A stretch of DNA of 64,000 nt from Tetraselmis striata (lineage: Eukaryota; Chlorophyta; Chlorodendrophyceae; Chlorodendrales; Chlorodendraceae), in contig VCJN01003563.1 of assembly GCA_006384855.1 (NCBI GenBank), forward strand, positions 1-64,000, written 5' to 3'. Under the pieces are notes generated by a model. It was given only the letters and a program-made list of their open reading frames with translations. It did not search any database and was not told where the DNA came from. Shown here in pieces: positions 1 through 12,200 of the stretch. The first letter of the stretch is position 1. Each line of letters starts with the position of its first letter. The position numbers and the translations under genes were made by a program.

Positions 1-1366
1 TGTGACGCTGCTTGGCATTCATGCCAATCATGTAGTCGTTGACGTTGATGATCTCGTACTCGATTGTACTGAGGGCTTCCATCTTGCGGTCCAGCAAAGC
101 CATCGTCGAGTGTGGAAGTTCGCCGAGGCGTAGGGCCTCCACATTGGAGTACTTTGCGGCGGTTGTCACCCCCCGCAGTGGCGCCAGTGCGGTAGTGTGC
201 ACCTTAGCTTGCTTGTGGTTCTGCGCTGGCAGCCCAGGCGCTATCGATAGCGGTCGACAGACCCATGGAGGTCTTGCAACATGACGCACACTTCGGACAT
301 CTTGCGCCGCTCCATCCATGCCACGTTCTCGGTGTTGTTAAAAGCCGATCCGAACTCCCTTGAGCTCGCGTCGAGTCGTTCCATGACTTCTTTGCCATTC
401 TTGCCTTCCTTCTTGTGGCCGAAGAATCTCTTCAGGTAAGGATCCGGAAAGGGTTTAGCTGCGGTACGAAGGAGAAGACACATACGGTGAGTGCCGAGAG
501 TAGGACAGCAGAGGTAGCAATCGACAGCGCGGGCGGCCGTGTAGGTTTGTTCGCCAGAGGGGACGGGACTGGACGAAGCTCACTACGTGGAGGCAGTGCA
601 CGAAGCAGGGCAGGCAGGCTAGTACGTTCGAGCAAAGGAAAACATACCACATAGGTTAATACGTGTCTGAGTTCTTGGGGTTCGACATCACGTCGAACAT
701 TGCCGTTTTCAGAGGGAACAAAGCCGCAGCTGATATTCTGCAGAAATGTCTCCCCCTCAACGGCAGCCTCCGCTTTTGTCCACCTGGCCTTGCGATCTTT
801 TAGCCAGTCCAAAATCAGGTTGTGAAGCCTCTCTTTCGCATCTCTGGAGATCTTGCAGCAAGGTAGTGCATGCGTTTATTGATGGTTTGGACTGTAAGCA
901 ACAAAGGAGTGGCGTCTGTCACCCGAGTGCGGGCGCGTCGGACTTCCTCTAGCGTCAGGTTGAACTTGAAGTGCCGAGTGGGCACCTCTTCCATCACTTC
1001 CCACAGGCTGTCATGAAGCATGCGGCTGCCACCGGACTCGCCAGTCACACGCCGCCTCTTCTTGCCCGAGGATGGCGAGCTGAACAATTCATGCTCCACG
1101 ACGACCACTGCAGCAATGTGTTCAACGAGCTCAAAGGACAGGCTAGGGTCCATGTCGTTCACTGCATACTCTAGCATGCCGCGCACGGTACGGGCCTCAA
1201 GCCAATCCTGCTCTAGGGGATAGAGCACGGGCCTGGCGGAAAGCGCCCTGCCGTCCCACTTCACCTCCACCTTCACGGTATGCCTGCTGGTGGATACCGA
1301 CATGGTATCATAGGCTGGCGACGTGAGGTAGGCGTGATTGTAAGAGACTGTTAGGTATTTGCGCAC
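1..1366 (-). CDS. Unidentified multi-exon gene, 3' part running off the window
   Basis: I do not recognise this protein. Reading leftwards, an open stretch (about 1366-880) encodes a segment with TVKVEVKWDGR, DWLEARTVRGMLEYAV, DPSLSFELVEH and a basic GKKRRR patch. A second block (about 843-663) contains LHNLILDWLKDRKARW, and a third (458-263, acceptor at ccgcag, donor gtctgt) contains LKRFFGHKKEGKNGKEV and NNTENVAWMERRKM. A fourth block (about 160-1) contains NVEALRLGELPHSTMALLD and continues off the left edge. The long compatible reading frames with charged, non-repetitive composition suggest real coding sequence. The junction near 880-843 is not cleanly phase-compatible in my reading, so it may hold an unseen exon boundary or a frameshift. 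A second, broken copy of the first block lies inside a transposon-like element at about 21.15-21.42 kb, which supports this block being real. A basic cluster may be a nuclear localisation signal (inference only). Confidence 0.5.
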
Positions 1367-1954
1367 GGGCTGACAGTAGCATGCCGGCCTAGCCGCGCAG
1401 GAGGCGGCGCCGGCGCCGGCAGTGCTGGTGAGGGTTGTGCGGTGCGTACCTGTACGGTACGGCGGTTAATAGGTGGAGCCGGTAAGCAAAGCGGAAAGTA
1501 CTAGCATCGAAACTTTGGGCCAGACAGGGCCAGCTACCAAACCCCCACTGGACACGAATGTGCAAAACAATAAACATTTATGGCCCCGCGGACTGTATTA
1601 AACTCTATTACGATATATCGCCAACAGCGTCAAATCGTTACAGTTTTTAACATATTTATGCACGGGTCGTAGCAGAATAAGCAGCACATCTGCACTACTG
1701 GTACCCCGCACCGGTGTGAAGACCGTATCGGTACCAGTATGTAAAGCAATTTATATTTGAATACGCACGAGTACTGCTTTATTTCGCGGTGGATTTGATA
1801 CTCGCATTTTGCTCTATTTTACATCACACCACTGACACCAGTATAAAGTCGTACGGTCACCAATACCGGCGGTAAGGGTAAACTGGTGTGAATTACAAAA
1901 AGGGTAAGGGTACCACTACCCGCGCCGCACTTTCATCGCAGCTTATGGGGATAC
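1367..1954. other. Intergenic spacer, no gene seen
   Basis: No coding signal is visible. The stretch is AT-richer than the gene to its left and ends at the 5-bp target duplication GATAC (1950-1954) of the LTR element. Around 1885-1905 there is a short GTGTGAATTACAAAAAG string that resembles, in reverse complement, the end of a repeat family found again near 18.67, 20.47 and 21.89 kb. Confidence 0.5.
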
Positions 1955-2171
1955 TGTGAGGAGATCATGTTAGGGTAACAACCCTAGATCTCGACCTCAC
2001 TAAATGCTCTCCTACGTAATCTCATTAGCACTGCTGACTAGATTCCCAGACACGCTTGAGAGCGCCGGCGTGGCATCCCGCCGACTGCTGAATATATACC
2101 ACAGCGCAGACCACCTTGTAAATAATTTCACTTTCTCCACCACCAACTCTGGAGCCGACCATCTCGCCACA
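1955..2171 (+). repeat. 5' LTR
   Basis: The 217-bp LTR starts TGTGAGGAGATC and ends ATCTCGCCACA. It differs from the 3' copy at the fifth base (A versus G), by A versus G in the stretch after ATATACC, and by T versus A after CACTTTC. Confidence 0.95.
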
Positions 2172-2173
2172 TT

Positions 2174-2190
2174 TGGTGCTTCTACCTACT
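2174..2190 (+). promoter_or_regulatory. Candidate primer-binding site
   Basis: The sequence begins TGGTGCTTCTACC, 3 nt downstream of the 5' LTR. A TGG start complements the CCA end of a tRNA, as expected for minus-strand priming. I cannot name the tRNA from sequence alone. Confidence 0.45.
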
Positions 2191-2904
2191 TCGATCACGG
2201 AACTCTTTCGCTACCCAGCAATCTCACCGACGACCACACCACCTGCTCGTGACTACGAGGACGGTATCTTTTGCCCGTATCACTTGCTTTTACTGTGTCG
2301 TCGACCAAACTCGTCAATTACCGCTGCCGACGAGCGGAAGTGCTGCCCGATTTGCTGCGCGATCCTCTTTTCTCAAAACACCAACTCGTCACACAATACC
2401 ACACCATACCACCAAAACTCATACCTCGACTCGTGTAGGCTTGTCTGAGACGTGCCTACTCGTACTCGTAAACCTCACCACTGCGCTCGTGAGTTGATAC
2501 ACTCGCTTGTTGAGCTTTTCAGCGCAGTCGTCACTTACACGTGTCGACTCGTCACTTTTGAGAAAAACTTTGTCCACAGGTCGACAAGTTGTCGGACCAA
2601 CGAGCCACCACCAAACCAGTTAACAGCTTTCCCGTAGCAGAGTTGCACCAGTACTCACAATACTGCGTGTCGCTACGTGGACCGTTTCACAGTCGGCTTT
2701 TTTATTACACGCACCAGCAGTCGCTGATAACGACTCGCTAACACGGTGCTTTGTAAGAAAAGGCTCTCAAGCCTCTTGTTCTCAACAACGTTTGCCGACT
2801 CGCACTTGCACATTACACTGTGCTTTTTAACACTCGACATCACACTGTGCGTTGTCACAGATATTTCACACACGACTTTTTGTTTCCGACCTAAACTCAT
2901 CACA

Positions 2905-4495
2905 ATGAGCTGGTCGACCCCGCAAACTTTTACGACCTGGAGACAAGTTGTCGACAGGTGTCACAGCGCTGCCCATAGGTTGGGGCAACTTGCTATCAAA
3001 ACCTGGGCTATATACGCTCTTGAACAGTGGAATATCTCTGAAAGTCATACAAATATACACACCACACTCGAGGCTAAAAGCCAAACACTCGGTACATTCA
3101 TTTCTCTCATTGCCGAGCAACAACGCCACCATTCTGACGAGGCGGCAACCGATGCTACTGACATACTAAAAAGTCCACAATATGTTATCGATATGTTGCC
3201 AGCAATATACCTGCGCTGGTTCATCGACTCTCAAAATCAGCATCTCAATGCCGATGATAGAGCACATGCCGATGTTTTGCTTACCACAGCAATTGTTCAA
3301 TACAACACGGCATGTCATATCAGCTATCAAGCTGAAGTGTTTGCTGATGGTAATGCGTCCAACAACGTTGACACCAGGGGCTGCCTTCACCCTCAGCTGC
3401 AACCAAGTCAGAAATGATTTCTTAAGTGACAACGAAAAGTTGCACCATGACACTGGTGCTTTACTCAACCCTTCAGACTAAATGAAGTGGATTGACATGC
3501 TGAAACCAATACTTACTGATATATTGTGGACAGCTTGTGCGGAGCGTTACGCACTCAACAGCATCAATAAATCCTCCACCTCTTACAAAACTTTTGCCGA
3601 CCTCATGAGTGAAAGGGCAATTTGCTCTCCTAACACTCGACATACCGCTTTCTCTGAGTTTGAGCAAATGGTAGCTGTATCGTTTCCATACTTGATGAAA
3701 GAGACTAGCAAGTTGCCAGGCAACAACATTGCTTTTACGGTGGACTGGGCAATGAATTTTCTGAAGCCCGCACAGAGCGGCACATACCCTACTTTCTTAA
3801 GATGGGTGCTTGCTCTCCACCAATGGAAGGGTGTCAACCCTCAGCCCATTGCCTTGCAGTCATACATTTTAAACAAGCTGCCTAGAGCTCAGAAAATACA
3901 GTTTGAGACATACATGTCAAGTAAAATTGATGATGATACAACCATCATTACCATACCCTTACTGAGTAAGGCAATGCAGCACATACAAACGTTACAGATG
4001 TTGCAAGACCCTAAGCAGCATCTTGTTCAATCATACATGCAGCAAGAGACTAATGCCGAGGCTCTCACGCCTATGCACTATGCTGCAACTACCAATCGAC
4101 CCAAAACTAATAAGAGGGGACGATACAATATCCAGTTTGATAAGACTGGCACTACTGACAGAGAACAATACCACAAAGCCCAGAAACCGAAGTTTGATTG
4201 GGTGTCACCTGATGGCACACCAATCTGTTCTTACTGTAAGGGCTTGGGCCACACATATCACAAATGTTTTGGCCTCCAAAAAGACAGGGATAATGACACA
4301 GAGGACCACAAAAACATACACAAACATGACCGGCCAACCGGCCAATTACCAAACACAATCAAACACAACACCAATAACCAAAAGACCCATTACAACAAAA
4401 CAACTGCTGCTGCTCGCAAGAGTGGTGGTATGTACAATGATGACAGTGACACAACAAACCTTAGGGCTGCTCTTAAAAATGCGCAAGAACAATAA
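2905..4495 (+). pseudogene. Gag-like protein with CCHC zinc knuckle, interrupted
   Basis: The reading starts at ATG 2905 (MSWSTPQTFTTWRQVV) and runs to a stop at 3415-3417. Gag-like sequence continues in the next frame (LSCNQVRNDFLSDNEKLHHD), meets an in-frame TAA at 3479-3481, then stays open from 3482 to 4495. The C-terminal part carries CSYCKGLGHTYHKC, a C-x2-C-x4-H-x4-C knuckle typical of retroviral-type nucleocapsids, followed by an N/H/K-rich tail. An intact Gag would package the element RNA into particles. One frameshift plus one stop separate the halves, so this copy probably cannot make full Gag unless recoding occurs. The CCHC assignment is firm; the exact breakpoint near 3360-3390 is approximate. 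Confidence 0.85.
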
Positions 4496-5721
4496 ATTGA
4501 CTGCGCTGAGCAAACACATGGCACAGAAAGGTGCCCAATCAACCGCAGAGACCAACAACAAAACAACTACTACCCACTGAATAATTTCAGAACAATCACA
4601 CCTGCCCACAAAACAATCAATCACCACCTCAAAGATAATCCCTACTGCTTGAAAACACTAACTCATGCTGCTCAGGTGCAAGCTGGAGCTTGGTGAGCCC
4701 CCCACCTTCATCATTTGATGTTACTACTGCTTGTACTCATCACAACACTTCACAAAACAAACAAAACAAAGAACACCTGATAAAACAAACAAACCAAACA
4801 TACAAAACACACAAACAATCAAAACAAATAAACAAAACAATACACCACACAAACAATGAAAACAAACAAAACATACAAACCAACAAAACAAACAAAAATA
4901 TACTACCTGAAAACAGCAAACACATGAAACAAAACATTAATGATAACAACAATGAGAGACCGCGGTTGACAACACAACAAGCCCTAAACCAACCTTCCGC
5001 AATCGAGCATATGCTCTTGCGATGTGTCACCATATGAATTCATGTGTGGTATACTCCTGCCATACTGGGTTCCGATGTGGTGGCAGCTTTAGGAATCAAT
5101 GGTGTGGATTGTGCTCAGCCAGCCGTATCCCCTGGGGGACGCCCTAGGTGCGGGTCCTGGTCATGACTGCCACTTGCCTCAATAATCGGTTCCAACCCGG
5201 AGGCAAGATCCATTTGATTCTGACAAGCACCCGTCATGCTGAACCTCATGACAACCTACCGCCGTGGTGCCCTGTCTTCGGAGGGGTACTGGTTCACACG
5301 GTAGTACGTACGGCTTTGAGAGTGCCTCTTAACAATGCACAATGATCATTGCCCTTTACCAACATGTCCGCTCTGCTTTGCATCGGGCCAACAACAGGCT
5401 GTGGTCTTTGGGTCTTCCACGGTCGCGCCATCAACGGCGTAACACACACTGTCATCAACACAGACATTGACCTCCAAAACACATACAAAAACCTCAAAAA
5501 CCCTTTTGTGTCATTATTACTATCACATTCTACCTGTGACACACCAAAGTTCCCTGTCGTTGACAAACATCACTTCGGAGTTTCAACTCTGAAAATCTGC
5601 CATGCTGATTTTTCAGCGTGTGATTGTCACCTGACAATGACATATGTTGCTGCTGCATTTGCTGACACACTGCGCTGCCATACACTTTTCCACATATATC
5701 ACCGCCAGTTGACACCTGTAT
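4496..5721 (+). other. Internal region of the LTR element without recognisable pol
   Basis: 4690-5037 encodes an N/K/T-rich low-complexity stretch from an A- and C-rich sequence full of ACAAAACAAAC-like runs. Directly after its TGA, the same frame reads AILGSDVVAALGINGV (about 5060-5110), which resembles the C-terminal ILG-D motif of retropepsin-like proteases; no DTG/DSG active-site motif is visible, so this is at most a remnant. A further open stretch (5349-5798) has several Cys and His residues but no family I recognise. No YXDD box, RNase H or integrase motif was found. Confidence 0.5.
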
Positions 5722-5733
5722 GGCGGGGAGGAA
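5722..5733 (+). promoter_or_regulatory. Polypurine tract
   Basis: GGCGGGGAGGAA directly precedes the TGTG start of the 3' LTR, the expected place and composition for the plus-strand primer. Confidence 0.8.
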
Positions 5734-5950
5734 TGTGGGGAGATCATGTTAGGGTAACAACCCTAGATCTCGACCTCACTAAATGCTCTCCTACGTAATC
5801 TCATTAGCACTGCTGACTAGATTCCCAGACACGCTTGAGAGCGCCGGCGTGGCATCCCGCCGACTGCTGAATATATACCGCAGCGCAGACCACCTTGTAA
5901 ATAATTTCACTTTCACCACCACCAACTCTGGAGCCGACCATCTCGCCACA
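5734..5950 (+). repeat. 3' LTR
   Basis: A 217-bp copy of the 5' LTR, starting TGTGGGGAGATC and ending CGCCACA, followed at once by the GATAC duplication at 5951-5955. Confidence 0.95.
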
Positions 5951-5955
5951 GATAC

Positions 5956-8914
5956 CGGTGACGGTACCGGTACCTTTAAACCGTATCGATACCAGGGCGG
6001 GCGCCGTACAACAGGTAGTCGCTAGTTGTTTGTTACAGGCGACTCGGATCATATAGCGACCATTTATCTCAGCTGTTTTTGGTGGCGGATATTCTGGGGA
6101 GAAAAGGCCGGGGGGGGGGGGGGGGGGGGGCTCATACTCCCCCCATAGCCATCCCATAGCCTCTTCGGAAAATATTCCCTTTCTGGAATACACTGCTTTA
6201 AGTATATTAACGATGGTACGCGGGGCATGTACTCAAACATACATTTGTGGTTGAGAACCGCGGCCATCTCGGGAAGTCCGCTTTGACGGTAATCTGCATC
6301 TTCGCGGTGTTGTTGGCTGTGCGCAACTTCCCGGCGGTCCGTCCGCCCCGACCTCATGCTTCCTTCGTGGTCAATCCGTTCAGGCAGTTCGAAACTTTGT
6401 CGCTAGCCAACCTGCTGAGTTCCGCCGTCACCTGTCGCGCACATGGCGGGGGCTGTTGCAGCGGGTCTCGGCTTTCGTGCATGGTACCATGGGCGGCATT
6501 CTCCCTGCCGGTGTGCAAATGGCCAAGTCTGATGCGTGGGCTCGTGCCCATTCTGCGTCTTCTCATGTTACTGCTTCCACCTCGCAGTTGTTGTAGAGGA
6601 CCTTTCTGATTGTCCATTTTGGTGATTTCGTGATATCGCCTTCTGCTGCTAGCTCATGCGTAATTAACTCAAATGTACATAGTGGTGCCCATCACTGCCC
6701 AATACTGCACTATGGGGATACGAGCAGAGTCCCTGATACGAGCACTTGCCTGTACTGTATTGTTGTATACAATACAGGTTTTAAACCCTAAACTGTATTG
6801 TTGTACGAGCGAATGTACAGTACAAAAATGACTATCATATTGTACGAGCTGGCATAATACGCCAATAATAACCTGACTACAACGTACCGCCGCGTGCGGT
6901 TGCGCGCCAGGCTGACGCCGCGCCCCGTTTGCGTATATTAAACCTCTCCACACGCCCGTGGTCATTCCGCACCCTCCGCTGGTGCTGTTTCCACCTCGCA
7001 ATTGCCGTAGGACGTTTCCTATATTTCCTTTTTGGGTGATTTCTTGATCGCATGTTCCAGCTAGCTCATGTAAACCTCTCTACAAGCGCATTGAAGTGTC
7101 ACATCAACACCCCCTCCCCCTCCCCACCCGTCCCCCCCGCCCCATCAGGCGCAATAGGTCCCACCATGTCGCAAGACGCAGCCGCTCTATGCATCACCAT
7201 CTGGGTGGACAACAAATAAGTCTTGGCAGGAATATATGTGGATCACGTCTGGCACCGGCAAGTGGGTGGACGGCTGCACGACGTTCAGTGAGGGTACTTC
7301 TGGTCTCCAACCGCCCGCATAATACATGCCATTGCCAAATGAGTGCCTGATATATCTCAAGAACGTGCATGACCCCGACGCCGCAACGTCCTCGTCCTCG
7401 AGCGCTAACCTTCGCAAACACCGAGATTGCGCAACGTTCTGATGATTTAAACGACTATGCCTTTGACACTGTACTCGAGTTCATGTCCTCACGATTTCTC
7501 AAGTTCGTCATCAAGCGCGGTCCGTATGTTCTCAACCCGCCCGGGCGAGCCCTTTTGTGGCAATGATAACGTCCCCCGCAAATACTTTCCGCGCCAGACA
7601 CATGCGGAAACGCCATGCTCTTTATGCTATTTTTGCCACCTGTTGGTTGCCATCTGCATTATGAAAGCTTCGTTGTTGCCCTCCTGCATGCTCTACTGTT
7701 GTGGTTTGGCTGCCAACGTTGTCGATGTTGCACCAGGACTCATTCTGAACCACATGCGTGCAAACAACCCATTCACAATACTTTAGTAGTACTTAGTGTA
7801 AAGTAGATTATCAAAAAGGGCCAAAATAAAGGGGGGGGGGGGCACCAAAAACAACAGATATAATCTGAGTCGCCTTATTATTATTCCATCAGCATAGTTT
7901 TTTGATAATCTTCATAATCACCCCCTCCGCCTTGAATGAGAGAAAATGATATCATCCCTAATCAGTAAGGACGATTCCCATCATAATTATAGTCATAAAT
8001 CATACCGGCAGGTAAGCATACACATGACAGAAAGGATATTCCCCCTGTCAAAATATGGGCGTGTTGTGCGCCAAACCTTCAGTCATATAATGATGAATAA
8101 TACTTCTTCTGCGTTGTAGTGCCCAGCATGTGATAGTTGTTTAAATAGGTTGCTGGCCTTCTGCCCGCACGCCCGAATCTGTGCCTGGCTGCCGCCATAT
8201 GATTTGGACACTACTAAAATCCCACGCACGCAATCATCGCACACTATTTCTGAATACACATTTGGCACAAAACACATCGTCGCACCGCACAAGAAATGGA
8301 CCGGCAGGGCCATGACTCATCATGCCAAGCGCATTTATTGGTCAGCAATGCTTGGTACCGTAACATTCAATTGGTAGGTTCGCGTGTGAAGGAAAAATAA
8401 GACAGTGTTTTTCAGCAACGGGTCGGAAGCCCCATATGTTACTTGTGGTACATTCTAATAGTTACATGTCCAGTCCTTACATTTGATTCTTCTTTCTTCG
8501 AAATGGGGTCAAAACGACGTTATATCGCGAACCCAAAGCGTAGTAATGGTATGTAGCCACGGTCGCGGCCGGTAGACAGCCTCTGCTGCTGCTGTAACTG
8601 CTCGCGCCAGTGCATCCTCTACATCGACTTTGCTTCCACTATGCTGCGCAATGCGCGCACATTTAGCTCTCTTAGTAGGACTGCTCCACGTTTCCATGTT
8701 CATCATGCCGATGTCAATACACCACAGTGGAAAGAATTTTGATTGAGTAAATATAATTTGCTTACAAAAACAGCAGCGAAAAAACAGCAGCAGCAGCAGC
8801 AGATAAAAGCTGAACAAATTCTGCTGCACTAATCGCCCCCCCCCCCCCCTCCTCCCCATGCGTGACATTTTTATTATAGCAGCGGGTGGTGCGTGCCCGC
8901 ATACATCACCATGC
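5956..8914. other. Gene-poor stretch with one direct repeat and homopolymer tracts
   Basis: No protein family is recognisable in any frame. Short open stretches (for example 6247-6609 +, 7369-7566 +, 8083-8313 -) lack similarity that I can name. A G run of 21 nt lies at 6110-6130 and one of about 12 nt near 7830. A diverged ~100-bp direct repeat is present at about 6548-6665 and 6961-7075, sharing TTTCCACCTCGCA and the string GCTAGCTCATG. The last few hundred bases should include the 3' UTR of the cyclase gene. Confidence 0.5.
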
Positions 8915-9295
8915 CTAGCTGTGCTCAACCGCCGGGGCAACCCTATTTGTCTTCGGGTTATTCCTTGGCGCGTTTCCCTGGCCTAGCCAGGTCGCGGCAC
9001 GGGAGCTAGTGCTCGCTGTCTCGGAGACGTTGCGCCGGGACAATCCTATCAAGCTCGACAGGCTGCCCCTGCTTTCTTCTAGGCTGGGCAGCTTTGGCCG
9101 CCCCCGGCCCCTGGCAAATTTTCCATTGGCCTTCGTTGGTCCCTTTGCTGTTGGCAAGGCGCTCAAGCCAATGAGGGACTGCCGGCGCATCAGAGTTGCG
9201 CCCTGAGTCTCCGCGCCCAGGACATCCTCCTCCGATGTAGTGGAATCGGGAGTCCGTGTCGCTACCGGATACGAGCGCATAGAGAGGTGGCTCTC
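8915..9295 (-). other. Cyclase C-terminal tail exon
   Basis: The terminal exon encodes a hydrophilic tail of 126 residues rich in Ser, Thr, Arg and Pro ([19 protein letters not shown]) and ends at a TAG at 8915-8917. No domain is recognised. Two SLIGLS repeats ([10 protein letters not shown] and [10 protein letters not shown]) occur within it. Confidence 0.75.
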
Positions 9296-12200
9296 CTGCA
9301 GGGCGCACAAGCCATGCAGCGGAAACAGGGCGTCAGCGCCTGCTCGTCTGCGGTAGAGGAGAGCGCGCAGGTGATTCGTTGGGGGTGCGCGTGAGTGGCG
9401 GTGGGGACAATGGCGCGTGGATCGCTTACCGCCTTGGACACCTGGAAGATGTTCAGGCTCCCGCCCATGCCCTTCAGGCTGATCTCCCCCAGGTCGACCG
9501 CGCTCAGCGTGCAGCCCGGCGAGTTGCGAACCATCTCCCAGGCCGGGCGGCTCAACAGTACCTGCCCGCCTGCGGCGCGCGCTTTGATGCGCGCGGCGAG
9601 GTTCAGCAGGGGGCCTGCAGGGGGGGCGGCGCGGCACGGATGGGGGTCAGAACAAGTTCCTCACGGCAGCCAAGATATTAAGCGCTGCTTCCGGAAGCTG
9701 AATATCACGGCACATAAATGTTCCAATTGAGAAAACCCCAGAGGTATCGAGCGAATCACCCGTTGAAAACGGGGTCAGACTGTCAGCGGGTGACAATATA
9801 TATTACTAGCGCATATAGGTGGCAATTAATTCTAAACGTCAATTAAGCCGCTTGCAATAGACCTGATTGCTCGAGTACTAGTACTGCTAGGACGACATAT
9901 CGTACGCGTGTTGTACTCTTCGTACTAATACCGGGTACGTAGGAATCGTTACTCTCACCGCCCTACATCGGTCCGCCTTCATGTATTGCAATCTATCTTC
10001 AAACAATGTACGTACACTTTTCCTGAACAAATGGCCAACATACAATCAAACAACACCCTCGGCGCTTTCTGAATATATGAGTAATAAACCAATTCACGAA
10101 GCAACTATAATGTACGTGTCAGATTTCTTTCAGAAAAAGGTAAATAACCAAGTCTTTTTTCTATTCTATTCTTTTTTTAACTATTTTTTATTTTTAAGTG
10201 CCGCTCTTGCATCCTAATAGACTGGTGAGCGAGCGGCAGAAGCAGCCCGAAGCACCCATCGTAAAAGTCTGCCCTCGGGCCCGCGAGGAAATCGTTTGTC
10301 GGCTAGTTATGAAGAGGCACACGTCAGAAGTCTGAAAACAGCAAAGTGCAACTTAATGCAAGAAGGCATCCAGGGCTGCCTACAAAAAATGCATTTGATG
10401 TTGACAGCTCTGTTTTTTCTCCAACCCGGGAGACAAGGCAAGCAGCGCATAGACGGGCGGCGATCAATTAACTGTCAGGAGGAGGGGGGATTTGAGTTGG
10501 GAAGGGGGAGGGGGGGGGGGGGGGGGGGGACTCACCGAAGTAATCGGCGCGCCCCGTGAGCGGGCTGGGAGTCTTCTTCAGCACCGACCCCGACGCGACG
10601 CCGATCTGCAACCGCGGCCCCCGGAACATGATGTGCGTCCCCATGGCCCAGGTCTGGCAGCTTGGGTGCTCCAGGATGGCGCCGGGCCAGTCCAAGTGGA
10701 GCAGTTTTTCCTGGTGCCCCAGGAAGGTGCGGCCGGCACCGAGGTGGGGGAACACGCCGGAGGGTTTGCTGTGAGCCGAGCAGTGGATACCATCATCCGG
10801 CACCATGGCACAAACACAACTTCAACACGGAAAAAACATCTCCGGGACAAAAGGTTTTGTACGCTGAAGGGCTCTTGGTGGTCACAGGGACTCCGGGTTT
10901 CCGGGGCTTGTACGTTTCATGATATCTATAGGGTTGTAGGTTTACAGGGTTGAACATGGAGTCGGAGAATGTGTTCTCAGGTTGTACAAGGGAGGGGGGA
11001 GGTCACCTGGACATCCAGCGCCCAGTTCGCCGCAGCCATGGGGGTGCGGAACGCCACCAGAAAGTTGGTGTCGAGTTCCTCACACTCGTACCTGGCGGGC
11101 AGTGGCGGTGCAGACAGTGATCAGCCGATGGAGAGTGAGCCCGGGGAGGGGGTTAGACCCTCCAAAACTCCAAACCCTAGTTGCCTGAAATGACGCTGAG
11201 AATCCCTTCACATACATACACCCGAAGCGCCAACATCCCGGACAAAGGGGCTGTCCCAGAGGCCAGGGCCTTACCCTGCGTGCTCCGACAGCGCCTTCCG
11301 CACGCAAGCGCACAGCATCTCCGCCGTGGTGTCCGCCGCGTCCGGCAGCTGGAGGCGCAGCGAGTCCAGATGCTGCACGGATGCAAAGCAGATGGCGATT
11401 TCCTCCTGCGCACACAACGCACACCCGCCCACCCACGGGTAAGCACGCGGTAAGCGGTACATCGGTTCGCAAGGTACGCGGTAAGCGGTGTGCGGGGTGC
11501 TCATCCTGCAGTCGCAATCCCCACGCCATACAGTCCGCGGGGACGCCGAGAGAGGGTGCCGTGAGCTGCGGAACATAGGCTGCAATAACGAGGGAGGGGG
11601 TGCCCGCGTAGTAGTTTTTTTTTCGCCCCCAGGACTGGAGTGGCAACAGTGAAACCCGAGTAGAAGTGGAGGAAAAATAAGAGTAATTGAATAATGAGAA
11701 AACCATAAAAAGGCCGTAGGTAAAGAGATTTACACTACCAAGTACCTGAGTCCGTACCCTGTACCGCGATAGTATTTTCTCAACGATTCGTCAGTATCAC
11801 CGCCCGCGGGCGGGCGGGCGCGCGAATGAAATAAAATATTACAACCGCCCGTAATACAGGTAACAGTACTCATCGTCCCCGGGACAGCTACACCTGACGA
11901 CATCGCGGGTTGGCAGCCGCGCTGTCTGACGCCTGGCGGAGGGGGGGGGGGGGGGGGGGGACCTTGCGCGGCGCATCGAAGTAGCCGTAGCTCTGTTGCG
12001 AGACGGTGCGCAGCGGGGGCAGCGTGAACGCGCGCCGCATGAGCTGGACCGGCCAGCAGGTGAAGAGCTCCACGGTGGTGGCTGGCATCCGAAAGCACGA
12101 CACGTCTGTAAGAAAGCCTGGTAGGGAGGCTGAATGGAAGCAGGTGCGGAATAGGTTCAGGGCAAGGAGGGTTGATAGGGCGCCAGCGGGGCACTCACGG

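Larger units (their letters stand above)
1955..5950 (+). mobile_element. Complete gag-only (non-autonomous) LTR retrotransposon
   Basis: Two direct repeats of 217 bp (1955-2171 and 5734-5950) begin TGTG and end CACA and differ at only three positions (about 98.6% identical). The element is flanked by a perfect 5-bp target-site duplication, GATAC, at 1950-1954 and 5951-5955. A near-perfect purine tract (5722-5733, one C) directly abuts the 3' LTR, and a TGG-starting primer-binding-site candidate lies 3 nt after the 5' LTR. The interior has a broken gag with a CCHC knuckle but no recognisable reverse transcriptase, RNase H or integrase; only about 1.2 kb lies between gag and the 3' LTR. This matches the gag-only LTR elements known from plants as TR-GAG, which depend on enzymes of an autonomous partner (established for that class; inferred here). 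Nearly identical LTRs suggest recent insertion. Confidence 0.93.

Noticed and set aside
7096-7806. Overlapping plus-strand open frames that might be a small gene
   Set aside because: No frame gives a recognisable protein, stops are frequent between pieces, and no credible exon set could be joined.
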